Shown: positions 8,573-16,260, counted from the stretch's first letter. The stretch is DNA of 35,186 nucleotides from Sphingobacteriales bacterium TSM_CSS (GCA_002212985.1 NBMY01000078.1:1-35186), one strand, 5' to 3'. Notes: generated by a model from the letters alone, not told the origin. Numbers and translations are program-made.

Positions 8573-8962
8573 GCTAAATAAATTAATAATATTTAAAATA
8601 AAAAATAAGATTATCAGAAAAACCTAAACTCCTAAAAACTTTAACTGCTGCTTTAATAATTACTCATTAAAACGACAACTACTGTTTATTGTTATGCAAA
8701 ACTAAAACATTAAAATAGATGTGAAGAGAAATATTCTGAATTTCCAATGTTTTCTATAAAATTTCTGTTTTTTCATCACTTATTGTTGTTTTTTAACTAA
8801 ACTGACCTGCTTGCAGAGTTGGCTCAAGTTACCATTTATCACTTTTTGGCTTTTAAAGAGCATATACCGGCGCGGCGGCAAAAGTATGTTGTACAAAGTA
8901 ATTGCACTTTAAAAATTTGTGTGTACTTTTCTGCCGTTTTACCGCAACAAAACACAAAAACC
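8573..8962. other. Divergent intergenic region with possible promoters
   Basis: This 390-base AT-rich region separates the minus-strand uncharacterised gene from the CARF gene. A TAGTTTTG box on the minus strand (8697-8704) matches TAnnTTTG and could drive the leftward gene. On the plus strand, TTG at 8902-8904 and TACTTTTC at 8924-8931 approximate a -33/-7 pair for the CARF gene, with one mismatch. The CARF reading frame is open back to 8819 but that stretch contains these promoter-like signals and I treat it as non-coding. Confidence 0.4.
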
Positions 8963-10066
8963 ATGAGTATAACGGTTGTAAACATTGTATCGGAACAAAC
9001 CATACCCAATATTGTATTTGTAAAAGAAATGCCGCAGGCTAACCGGTATTTATTTATTACCACCCAGAAAATGGAAGAAAAGGGAGTAACCGATAATATT
9101 ATAAAAGTATGCGGTATTCCAATGCACCAAACCACCAAGTTGCCGGTACTCGAAAACTCCTTTCAAAATATTACATATCGGCTTAAGGAACTAAACCTGA
9201 ACAAAGACTCCGAAACACAATATTTGGTAAATATTACCGGCGGTACAAAACCTATGTCAATTGTTGTGCATGATTTTTTCAGGCAACTCAACAGTTGCAT
9301 TTACTATATGCCTTTGGGCAGCAACGGGTTCATGCTTTGCCATGCCGAAAAAGATGAACCCATAGTGCCGGTTTCCTGCAAGCTTAACTTAACCCAATAT
9401 CTGCAAGGTTATGGGTTTGAAATTGCCAACCCGGCCGAAATTAACCAGATGACCGTAATACCCGAATTTACCAGACTGGTTTTTGAAGAAAAATTGCTAA
9501 ACACTGCCGAAATTGGCTTGCTAAATAAATATATTGAAACATTTGCAAAAGAAAACCACTACCAGCCGGGCAGCATAAGCTTAACCAACCCGCCTCACGA
9601 ATTGGTTGCCTTGCCCGCATTTTTGTATTACACCGTTAAATTCCCCTTACAAGATAATACTATCCTCAACAGCCGCGAAATTCAATATCTTACCGGCGGT
9701 TGGTTTAAAGAATTTTTATACCAGCAACTCAAAACAAAATATCAACTCACCGACAATGATATTGGCCTTAATGCCAAATTGGTTAAAAATAACCTGGTCA
9801 TTGAACCTCATCTTATCTACACACACCAAAATTCGCTGTATATGGGCAATACGGTTATAGCTCCCCGAAAAACCGAACTCGAAAATACTATCTACCGCTT
9901 ATCGGGCTTAAAAAAAGGGCGCAATTTCGGGCTGCAATCTAAAGGTTTCATTGCCATTGCCGAAAATTATCGCGACAAGACTGGTAATATTAAATTTGAT
10001 TTGAACAACAGGGCTGCATTGCAGGATATTTTACTGCATGACCGCAACAGTTTAATGAACCTTTAG
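8963..10066 (+). CDS. Card1/Can2-like CARF protein with degraded PD-(D/E)xK nuclease domain
   Basis: The Card1/Can2 family (DUF1887) binds cyclic oligoadenylate made by type III CRISPR Cas10 and then cuts nucleic acid with a C-terminal PD-(D/E)xK domain. The 367-residue protein starts at ATG 8963, which gives the family's usual length. The CARF half is clear: VVNIVSEQTIPNIVFVKEM at the N-terminus and NITGGTKPM at 90-98, the ligand-binding loop. Residues 244-252 (TGGWFKEFL) match the entry to the nuclease domain. The catalytic core looks lost: where the family has a D then an ExK triplet, this protein has H283 and N296-T-V298. So I read it as a CARF sensor with an inactive nuclease, by eye alignment only. 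No Cas10 is present in the window. Confidence 0.8.
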   Translation: MSITVVNIVSEQTIPNIVFVKEMPQANRYLFITTQKMEEKGVTDNIIKVCGIPMHQTTKLPVLENSFQNITYRLKELNLNKDSETQYLVNITGGTKPMSIVVHDFFRQLNSCIYYMPLGSNGFMLCHAEKDEPIVPVSCKLNLTQYLQGYGFEIANPAEINQMTVIPEFTRLVFEEKLLNTAEIGLLNKYIETFAKENHYQPGSISLTNPPHELVALPAFLYYTVKFPLQDNTILNSREIQYLTGGWFKEFLYQQLKTKYQLTDNDIGLNAKLVKNNLVIEPHLIYTHQNSLYMGNTVIAPRKTELENTIYRLSGLKKGRNFGLQSKGFIAIAENYRDKTGNIKFDLNNRAALQDILLHDRNSLMNL

Positions 10067-10120
10067 CCCACAAAACATCTTGTTCCCCTCCTTAATTTGG
10101 CACCTGCTTACCCCTGTTTT

Positions 10121-10183
10121 ACCAGTTTTGTAAAAATTCCTACCAGTTATTACAAAAAACCGACCAGTTATTACTTTTTGCTT
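10121..10183 (+). repeat. Three 21-bp direct repeats overlapping a promoter (candidate operator)
   Basis: Three copies start with ACCAGTT at 10121, 10142 and 10163, exactly 21 bases apart; the last two share ACCAGTTATTAC. The third copy overlaps the presumed -33 box of the gene at 10248. Copies on one helix face, two turns apart, suggest cooperative binding by a regulator. Confidence 0.6.
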
Positions 10184-10211
10184 TTTAGGTATTGTTTGTT
10201 TTGTACCTTTG
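10177..10211 (+). promoter_or_regulatory. Promoter of the small CARF-like gene
   Basis: TTTG at 10177-10180 and TACCTTTG at 10204-10211 form a -33/-7 pair with a 23-base spacer, slightly long. The -7 box matches the consensus exactly. The in-frame TTG inside this box (10209) is therefore unlikely to be the start codon; ATG at 10248 is preferred. Confidence 0.5.
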
Positions 10212-10247
10212 AAATTACATACATTTCAAATAAATACAATCAATACC

Positions 10248-10673
10248 ATGCTTATAAACTTAACAAATCATGCCTCGATTCATTGGTGCAATAAAGAAAA
10301 ACAACTGGCCATAAACCTGTACAACAGCATTTACGACATACACTTCCCAATCATAAGTCCCCACGCTTCTGCCACGGAAGTTTATGAATTGGCCTTGCAA
10401 TACGAAAATAAAATTCAGGCATTGTGTCCATTGGCTGTGTTGATTATGGGCGAGTTTACCTTTAGCTTTACCTTGGTTGCCCTGTTGCAGCAAAGAAATA
10501 TTACCTGCATTGCCGCTACCTGTCACCGCAATACCATTGACCACCCCGACGGCACTAAAACCACTATTTTCAGGTTTGAACAATTCAGAGTTTACCCGCC
10601 CGTGGCGAATTCTGTTATTCCCGAAAGTTCTAACCTGACCAGATTCCATAAAATACCCAATCTTGAAACTTAG
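10248..10673 (+). CDS. Small CARF-like protein, candidate ring nuclease or sensor
   Basis: This is a 141-residue single-domain protein starting MLINLTNHAS..W. The opening strand with N-H-x-S-x-x-W, and the second half (LIMGEFTFSFTLVALLQQRNITCIAATCHR, then DGTKTTIFRFEQFRVY), resemble small CRISPR-accessory proteins related to Csx16, Csx15 and Csx20, which are CARF-superfamily members proposed or shown to degrade cyclic oligoadenylate. I cannot assign it to one named family. The Rossmann-like order (strand, helix, IMGE strand-turn, helix, strand) fits. It lies 181 bases after the CARF gene with its own promoter and a triple 21-bp repeat upstream. If the relation holds, it would tune or terminate signalling to the neighbouring CARF protein. 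No membrane or signal segment is seen. Confidence 0.65.
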   Translation: MLINLTNHASIHWCNKEKQLAINLYNSIYDIHFPIISPHASATEVYELALQYENKIQALCPLAVLIMGEFTFSFTLVALLQQRNITCIAATCHRNTIDHPDGTKTTIFRFEQFRVYPPVANSVIPESSNLTRFHKIPNLET

Positions 10674-11064
10674 GTTGCCGGTGCAAAGTTTCTAATGAAT
10701 TAGCGGCAATGTTGCGTGTACATAGAATTTTACTCCTTACATATCGGCACGGGTAAGGTGTCTAAATTTTTAAGTGGCATTCCCAAAAAAAATTCCAATA
10801 ATAACTACCCTGCCAAAAGCCTTTATTTAAAAGGCTTTCAGATATTCTTATGCTTCTGCCCATCATAAAACCTCAAGCAAAATCGGGCTAATTATATTTT
10901 TTTATTACACCGCATGAAACTTTTCAGAAACCGCAAATGTTTCTTATAGTACCTTGCAATGCACAGTACCTTGCAAGAATTATTTTTGCTTCACTGTAAC
11001 TTTTATTCAGCCTTAACCGATTAACTTATAAAACGACCAATAACCACTTAAAAATCATTTCGCC
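10674..11064. promoter_or_regulatory. Intergenic region: hairpin and LRR-gene promoter with direct repeat
   Basis: A 9-bp perfect stem with a 5-base loop lies at 10816-10838 (AAAGCCTTT/AAAGGCTTT) and may end the upstream transcript, though no long T-run follows. Two copies of AGTACCTTGCAA (10948-10959 and 10965-10976, 17 bases apart) precede TATTTTTG at 10981-10988, an exact -7 consensus about 77 bases before the LRR gene. The direct repeat covers the -33 region and could be a regulator site. Confidence 0.5.
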
Positions 11065-11679
11065 ATGACACACAACTTTAAAGTTTCTTTGAAAAACGCT
11101 TCGATTTTCTTGCTTACTGTTGCGTTGCTTGTTTTAGCTGCCGCCACCACCGTACAAGCCAACAATATTGCCACTTGCCAGGGCAAGGAGGTGGCGTATT
11201 ATTACTCGGGCGATTTGGCTGTCTTAAACGATATTATTGTTGCCAACAACTTGGAGCAATACCGCCAAAAACCCGAAATGCTGGGCATTCAGGTATGGCA
11301 AGACGGACGCCTTACTTTTCTTATGTTTACCGATAACAACATGGTATCGGTATTGCCCCAGAGCATTGGCAACCTTACCGAATTGCGTGGTCTATACCTT
11401 TCTAACCAAAACCTGTCCCATTTGCCCGAAACCATTGGGCAATTAAGCAACTTAGAAAGCCTGCACGCAGACAACAACCAACTCCAAACATTGCCCGAAA
11501 GCATAGGCAACCTGCACTTTTTAAAGAGCTTGTATGTGCAAAACAATCAATTAGTGAGCCTTCCTTATACTATTGAAAACCTTAGCCACCTTAAAACCCT
11601 TAATGTTTCGGGCAACAAACTCAATAACACTGCTTTTGATGCCCTGCCGCTAAACGAATTGTCGGAATTTTACCAATAA
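11065..11679 (+). CDS. Exported leucine-rich repeat protein
   Basis: This is a 204-residue secreted LRR protein. A signal peptide spans about residues 1-33 (IFLLTVALLVLAAATTVQA). After a short N-terminal cap, at least four 23-residue repeats run from about 85 to 195 with the pattern LxxLPxxIGNLxxLxxLxxxxNxL, the bacterial LPxxIGxL type. Such repeats form a curved solenoid for protein binding; the ligand is unknown. No C-terminal type IX sorting domain or membrane anchor is visible, and the protein ends soon after the last repeat. A strong terminator follows at 11751. The mobile element is inserted just downstream without damaging this gene. Confidence 0.88.
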   Translation: MTHNFKVSLKNASIFLLTVALLVLAAATTVQANNIATCQGKEVAYYYSGDLAVLNDIIVANNLEQYRQKPEMLGIQVWQDGRLTFLMFTDNNMVSVLPQSIGNLTELRGLYLSNQNLSHLPETIGQLSNLESLHADNNQLQTLPESIGNLHFLKSLYVQNNQLVSLPYTIENLSHLKTLNVSGNKLNNTAFDALPLNELSEFYQ

Positions 11680-11750
11680 CCCTTATTGATTTTTCCTTTC
11701 CCGAAAAAATACGCTGCCAACATCCGGGCAGAAAAGCCATGAAAACAACC

Positions 11751-11798
11751 AACTCCGGTAAAAACGGCAACTCTTCCCGTTTTATACCGGAGTTTTTA
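11751..11798 (+). terminator. Rho-independent terminator after the LRR gene
   Basis: AACTCCGGTA pairs with TACCGGAGTT, and the inner AAAACGG with CCGTTTT, with one bulged A. A T-rich tail follows (GTTTTTATTTT). It is about 70 bases past the LRR stop and just left of the proposed attL. Confidence 0.8.
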
Positions 11799-11810
11799 TT
11801 TTACACAAGG

Positions 11811-11831
11811 TTTTAGTTCTAAAGATAAACA
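11811..11831 (+). repeat. Candidate attL
   Basis: This is the left copy of a 21-base direct repeat, with core TAAAGATAAACA at 11820-11831. It lies about 195 bases before the integrase start and just after a terminator, a typical safe insertion point. Confidence 0.65.
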
Positions 11832-11965
11832 GAAACTACCAAAATACAACACTTTGCAGCAAAGGACTAAAGCAACGGAAACCCCTATGCAATAAGACTT
11901 TGAGCCATTTTAAGCATATAAGTAAAACTAAACAGGTACAAATAAAACTAAAAAAAGTCTGACAC

Positions 11966-12000
11966 TTTGCGCACACTCTAAAAATAAAGGTGTATATTTG
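11966..12000 (+). promoter_or_regulatory. Promoter of the integrase gene
   Basis: TTTG at 11966-11969 and TATATTTG at 11993-12000 (exact -7 consensus) with a 23-base spacer lie directly before the integrase ATG at 12026. Confidence 0.5.
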
Positions 12001-12025
12001 AGGCGAAACAAAGCAAGATAACACC

Positions 12026-13327
12026 ATGCAAATTGTACGACATTCAATTAATTTCTATTTGAGAAACCCACAGCTTGAAAGTTGCGCACTTACCGTACTG
12101 ATACAATGGAAAGGACACCAGATAAGGAAAGGTTGCGGCATGGCAGTACAAACAAAGTTTTGGGACAATAACCACCAACGGGTAAAGCCAACGGCAACGG
12201 GTGCAAGGGAGATAAATATTCAAATTGACCATGTAAAAAGTCAAATTACAAACTTATTCAAAGTTTATGCAGCCCAGAACCCCGATGCGCCAGCACCCCC
12301 GAAAGAGCATGTAAATAATGCGTTACTTTTGGCATTGGGCAGGAAAAGCACTGACACCTCCACATTTTTGGGCTTTATCGAGCAGCACACTTTAGACCGT
12401 CAAAAGGAAAAAAACATTTCAGTAGAGCGCATTTACCGGCTGCTCCAGACGGTAAAGTATTTAAAAGACTTTGCAGCAGACACCCGAAAAAAGATTGATT
12501 TTGATACACTCACAGGCAGCACTGCCAAAGAGTTTGTAAATTACCTGTACAACTCCAAAGAGATGACAACAGGCAGCGCAAAAACCTATTTGACCGTTTA
12601 CATATACTTTCTAAAAAAGGCCGCCAGAGCCGGACACATAACAAATGCGGAACGCATAATGCCGGAACGGGCAGAAATGCCAAAAGGCAACAACAGCTTT
12701 GCCGTTTACCTTACCTATACCGAAATACTGAAACTTGCAACGCTTGATTTATCAAACCAGCCTATGTATGAAAAAGTAAGAGATTTATTTTTAATAGGTT
12801 GCGCCACAGGATTGAGGCATTCTGATTACCAAAAAGTAACGCCGGAGGCAATAATCGGTAACAACATTAAAATATTTATGCAAAAGAGCAAAAAGTATGT
12901 TACCATGCCAGCCAGCCAGACGGTAAAGGATATGTTAAAAAAATACGGCAACAGTTTACCGGACTTCAGTTTGGTACACTTTAATAAAATAATAAAAAAG
13001 GTGTGCAAAATGGCAGGCATTACCGATGTAACAGAATACACCAAAGCAACGGCAGGCGGGGTAACAGTTGCAGGTAAGAAAGCCAAATACCTGTTTGTGT
13101 CGTCACATACAGCCCGGCGGAGTTATGCTACCAACGCATATAAAACGGGCGTACCGATTAACGTTATATGCCATGTTTTAGGGCATAGCAACATAACAAC
13201 AACGGAAAAGTATTTGAGATTAACTGAAGAAGAAAAAACAGCAGCAGCCCACCGATACGCACAATTAGCAGACTTTGAAGCAGGTGCAGTAATTGAAAGG
13301 CAGCAAAACATGAAAATAGCAAAGTAA
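12026..13327 (+). CDS. int: Tyrosine-type site-specific recombinase (integrase)
   Basis: This is a 433-residue phage-type integrase of the Bacteroidota kind. Order of parts: an N-terminal arm-binding domain (about 1-95, with the RKGCGMAVQTKFWD motif), a SAM-like core-binding domain (about 110-210), and the catalytic domain (about 225-415). Catalytic residues are R264 (CATGLRHSDY), K289/K290, H361 and R364 (HTARR), H387 (LGHSNITTT) and nucleophile Y396. All are present, so the enzyme should be active. It recombines attP with the chromosomal site; the flanking 21-base repeats are the likely att cores. A hairpin 15-55 bases downstream may separate it from the rest of the element. Confidence 0.95.
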   Translation: MQIVRHSINFYLRNPQLESCALTVLIQWKGHQIRKGCGMAVQTKFWDNNHQRVKPTATGAREINIQIDHVKSQITNLFKVYAAQNPDAPAPPKEHVNNALLLALGRKSTDTSTFLGFIEQHTLDRQKEKNISVERIYRLLQTVKYLKDFAADTRKKIDFDTLTGSTAKEFVNYLYNSKEMTTGSAKTYLTVYIYFLKKAARAGHITNAERIMPERAEMPKGNNSFAVYLTYTEILKLATLDLSNQPMYEKVRDLFLIGCATGLRHSDYQKVTPEAIIGNNIKIFMQKSKKYVTMPASQTVKDMLKKYGNSLPDFSLVHFNKIIKKVCKMAGITDVTEYTKATAGGVTVAGKKAKYLFVSSHTARRSYATNAYKTGVPINVICHVLGHSNITTTEKYLRLTEEEKTAAAHRYAQLADFEAGAVIERQQNMKIAK

Positions 13328-13340
13328 TAATTTTAAATTA

Positions 13341-13384
13341 AAAAGCGCACCGGCAAAAGTTTTGGCAAACCACCGGTACGCTTA
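13341..13384 (+). terminator. Hairpin after the integrase gene
   Basis: AAGCGcACCGG pairs with CCGGTaCGCTT across a loop of about 21 bases, with one internal mismatch. Only a weak T-rich tail (TTATTCTC) follows, so termination is likely but partial. Confidence 0.45.
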
Positions 13385-13412
13385 TTCTCAAACATAGCAA
13401 AATGTTAAGAAC

Positions 13413-14246
13413 ATGGCAAAAGTACGTTTTTTTTATGCACTCGCTACCATTGGGGCAGCCGTTTTTTTTCTCCACCACCCTGTTACCAAAATAGGGTTGT
13501 TTGCCTTATCACTTGCATTACTATTTTTTTATCTTTTGATACGGGCAATTTATGTGCCTATACCGGCAAAGCGGTACAACTTGCAACACGTTTGCTTATG
13601 TGCTGAAAGTAAAGAAATAGTATTTAAACCATTGTCAGACGGCTGGAGGGTTGCACTCGTTACTCATGAATACAAGCGGACGCCCGAAACGGAATTTACC
13701 TATGCAGGCACGAATGGCAACGGCATTGAATGGCAGAAAAACGAAGTCGGCATTCACAGGCAAAAGGCAGGTAAAAAGGTGCATACACTGCCCGGCACGT
13801 TTACCGATGCACAGGTAAAAAGATTGTTGCGGCGTCTTATAAAAGTAGAGCAGGGCGGAGGCAACATTTTCAATTTCGCCTACCTTTTGAAACATGCAGA
13901 CTTTATAAAATTACCCCTCCACAAAAGAATATTGCACCGGTTCACCCCCTCCCCTACTCCACCGGAGGGAGGCATAACAGGGGTAAATGTACGTTATAAC
14001 GCTATAACATTTACACAATTATTAATGTTTTTACCAGATATGCCGGATTGTATCGGGTATGGTATATTCATTTACCAACTTGGTAAAGCAGTCTTAAGTT
14101 ATATTTATGAGCAGGGCAGGCAGGATAATTTGAATTTGAATAGAGATGAAATAATAAGTCTTACCAGCCGAATGATTGAGGCGGACAGGGCAGGGGAAAC
14201 GAAAGAAGCGGACAGGCTAAACAGGCAAATTTTATCTAAACATTAA
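13413..14246 (+). CDS. Uncharacterised membrane protein of the mobile element
   Basis: I do not recognise this 277-residue protein. Two N-terminal hydrophobic helices lie at about 5-22 and 26-46, followed by a soluble basic region of about 230 residues with a predicted strand-rich part (WRVALVTHEYK, FTYAGTNGNGIEW). A C-terminal charged helix has two EADR segments. Membrane-anchored cargo near the integrase could serve in phage defence, entry exclusion or replication anchoring, but this is guesswork. Residues encoded by 13943-13985 (TPSPTPPEGGITG) come from a nested palindromic repeat of a type usually found between genes, inserted without breaking the frame. Confidence 0.7.
   Translation: MAKVRFFYALATIGAAVFFLHHPVTKIGLFALSLALLFFYLLIRAIYVPIPAKRYNLQHVCLCAESKEIVFKPLSDGWRVALVTHEYKRTPETEFTYAGTNGNGIEWQKNEVGIHRQKAGKKVHTLPGTFTDAQVKRLLRRLIKVEQGGGNIFNFAYLLKHADFIKLPLHKRILHRFTPSPTPPEGGITGVNVRYNAITFTQLLMFLPDMPDCIGYGIFIYQLGKAVLSYIYEQGRQDNLNLNRDEIISLTSRMIEADRAGETKEADRLNRQILSKH
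13943..13985. repeat. Nested palindromic repeat inside a coding region
   Basis: Outer arms ACCCC/GGGGT and inner arms CCTCCC/GGGAGG and TCC/GGA form a compound hairpin. Such C-rich/G-rich palindromes are common between genes in Bacteroidota; here it is read through in frame. A related C-rich/G-rich hairpin lies at about 34436-34470. Confidence 0.55.
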
Positions 14247-14388
14247 AATTTGTACCTGTATGAACTTATTTTTATTCAGTTGTGTTTATATGTTGAGGTT
14301 TTGCACTACCTACCCAAAGGGCAAAAAAATTGAGGTACAACCCGATGCACCTAACCAAGCCGGAGGGGTAATACTTTATTTTTTTGAC

Positions 14389-14676
14389 ATGCAAAACCAA
14401 GAATTTGCGGACTTCATTCAGAAATTAGACCGTATTTTGGCAATACTTGAAAAGGGTATATTGCCACCTCCACCTCCACCTCCACAGCCGGAAAATGATT
14501 TATTGAGTAGGCGGGAAACAGCCGAACTGCTAAAGGTAAGTTTGCAGACCGTGCAAAACTACATTGACAATGGCACGCTAAAAGCCCAAAGGTTGGGTAC
14601 AAGAATAAGGCTGAAAAGGTCTGATATTTTAGCGGCATTCGGTAACGTTTCGCCAAAAAAAAAGGGAGGTAAGTAA
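14389..14676 (+). CDS. Excisionase-type helix-turn-helix protein
   Basis: The 95-residue protein starts at ATG 14389. The frame is open back to 14260 but the upstream part is unlike the family. Residues 1-23 form a short helix, then comes a run of eight prolines (about 25-32), then a MerR/HTH_17 domain at about 38-83 with LLSRRETAELLKVSLQTVQNYIDNGTLKAQRLGTRIRLKRSDI. This is the usual form of the DNA-binding excisionase or regulator in Bacteroidota mobile elements. It likely controls excision or expression of the downstream replication genes, with which it overlaps by one base (TAATG). Confidence 0.82.
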   Translation: MQNQEFADFIQKLDRILAILEKGILPPPPPPPQPENDLLSRRETAELLKVSLQTVQNYIDNGTLKAQRLGTRIRLKRSDILAAFGNVSPKKKGGK

Positions 14677-16169
14677 TGCAAAACAATACACTTACCCCCA
14701 GCGACACCGGCAAAGTTAGCAATTTAAAATTTGACTTTAAGCCCGAATTTGACGCCGTTTTACCCGATGCTGGACACGCCACGTCTATTCCACACCCCGA
14801 AATTTTAAGTCAATTGCTCCAGCAGTTCGCACCATTGGACTTTGAAGCAACGGCAAACCCCCACAATGCCGAAAATTTTAAACTTAATAGTAAACACTAT
14901 TTGGTTACTGCAATAGAAACAGTTTTGCAGTTGGCAGATGTGAACAATTGGAGTTTGTGTAAGAACCACGATTTTATATATCTGTTTAACGGTACATATT
15001 GGGCGGAACTTGACAAAGACATATTTCAAAAGTTTTTAGGTGAAGCAGCCGAAAAAATGGGCGTGCCTAAATTTTCGGCACGTTTCTACCTTTTCAGGGA
15101 GCAACTTTTTAAACAATTTATTGCAACAGCATACCTACCCACACCGGCAACGAATAGGGATAGGGTATTGGTAAATCTGCAAAACGGCACGTTTGAAGTA
15201 AGCGCACATGGTACTAATTTGCGCCCGTTTGACCGTTCGGACTTTATCACCTACCAACTACCTTTTGAGTATAACCCCACAGCAAAAGCACCTATATTTG
15301 AAGCGTATCTTAATAGGGTGCTGCCCGACAAAGCCAGCCAGCAAGTTTTAGCGGAGTATTTGGGCTATGTATTTATAAGGCATGGCAGCCACACACTCAA
15401 AGAGGAAAAGGCATTGATATTGTACGGCACGGGCGCAAATGGTAAAAGCGTTTTTTTTGATGTTATTACATCGATGTTTGGTAGGGATAATGTAAGCAAC
15501 TATTCATTGCAAAGTCTGACAGAAGAAAAAGGATTTTACAGGGCAAAGATTAGCAACAAATTGGTAAACTACTCCAGCGAAATAAACGGCAAATTAGAAA
15601 CAAGCATTTTTAAAGCAATGGTTTCAGGTGAACCGGTAGAAGCATGTTTGAAGTACGGGCAGCCATTTAGTATGACAGATTACGCAAAATTTATTTTCAA
15701 TTGCAACGAATTACCAAAAGATGTGGAGCATACACACGCATACTTCAGGCGTTTTTTAATCATACCTTTCGATGTTACCATTCCACAAAAAGAGCAGGAC
15801 AGAGAGTTAAGCTACAAAATTATAAGGGCGGAACTCTCCGGCGTGTTCAATTGGGTACTAAATGGACTTAATCGTCTGCTACACCAAAAACGCTTTTCAG
15901 AATGTGAAGCAGCACAACGGGCAGTTGAACAATACCGGATTGAAAGCGACAGCGTACAAATGTTTTTAAGTGAACATGAGTACAGCACCTCAACAACTGA
16001 CATGCCGTTAAAAGATATGTTTGCAGATTATAAAACGTATTGTGTAGAAAGCGGTTTCAAAGCCTGTTCACTCCGAACTTTTGCCGAAAGATTGCGAAAT
16101 TCAGGCTACCAAACAGAGCGCAAAAATTACGGTATGTCTATTAACGCACAAAAAAAACTTTTTGTTTAG
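14676..16169 (+). CDS. P4/D5-type DNA primase-helicase (SF3 helicase)
   Basis: The 497-residue protein matches phage/plasmid primases of the P4 family, which start replication of satellites and plasmids. The C-terminal SF3 helicase is clear: Walker A G251-TGANGKS-258, a Walker B-like strand KLVNYSSEI (295-303), motif C FIFNCNELP (339-347) with the sensor asparagine, and arginine-finger candidates R358/R359. A D5_N-type domain lies before it (about 90-245). No N-terminal primase zinc finger or catalytic primase motif is visible; the next gene product supplies a zinc-finger/Toprim module, so the two may form one replication machine. The start overlaps the previous stop. Confidence 0.9.
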   Translation: MQNNTLTPSDTGKVSNLKFDFKPEFDAVLPDAGHATSIPHPEILSQLLQQFAPLDFEATANPHNAENFKLNSKHYLVTAIETVLQLADVNNWSLCKNHDFIYLFNGTYWAELDKDIFQKFLGEAAEKMGVPKFSARFYLFREQLFKQFIATAYLPTPATNRDRVLVNLQNGTFEVSAHGTNLRPFDRSDFITYQLPFEYNPTAKAPIFEAYLNRVLPDKASQQVLAEYLGYVFIRHGSHTLKEEKALILYGTGANGKSVFFDVITSMFGRDNVSNYSLQSLTEEKGFYRAKISNKLVNYSSEINGKLETSIFKAMVSGEPVEACLKYGQPFSMTDYAKFIFNCNELPKDVEHTHAYFRRFLIIPFDVTIPQKEQDRELSYKIIRAELSGVFNWVLNGLNRLLHQKRFSECEAAQRAVEQYRIESDSVQMFLSEHEYSTSTTDMPLKDMFADYKTYCVESGFKACSLRTFAERLRNSGYQTERKNYGMSINAQKKLFV

Positions 16170-16171
16170 TG

Positions 16172-16260
16172 CTACACTTGCTACACTACCTACACTTGAT
16201 ACACAAAAATTCGTGTATCAAGTGTAGCAAGTGTAGATGTAAAAAAACTTTTTTTTTACA
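16172..16260. repeat. Nested palindrome and A/T hairpin, candidate origin or attenuator
   Basis: A perfect 15-bp inverted repeat (CTACACTTGATACAC, 16190-16204; partner 16213-16227) with an 8-base loop is framed by another pair of CTACACTTG/CAAGTGTAG at 16172-16180 and 16228-16236. Thus the 9-mer occurs twice in each orientation. A second hairpin TGTAAAAAAA/TTTTTTTTTACA follows at 16238-16260. It lies between the two replication genes and before the next start at 16277. It could be an iteron-type origin or a transcription attenuator. Confidence 0.7.

Noticed and set aside
8819..8962. N-terminal extension of the CARF protein
   Set aside because: The 48 extra residues begin with TTG, contain promoter-like signals and would make the protein longer than Card1/Can2 relatives, whose CARF domain begins at the MSITVVNIVSEQ segment.
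6275..11064. CRISPR array near cas6b
   Set aside because: I looked for 25-40 base repeats with regular spacers in the intergenic parts and found only the triple 21-bp repeat, which has no spacers.
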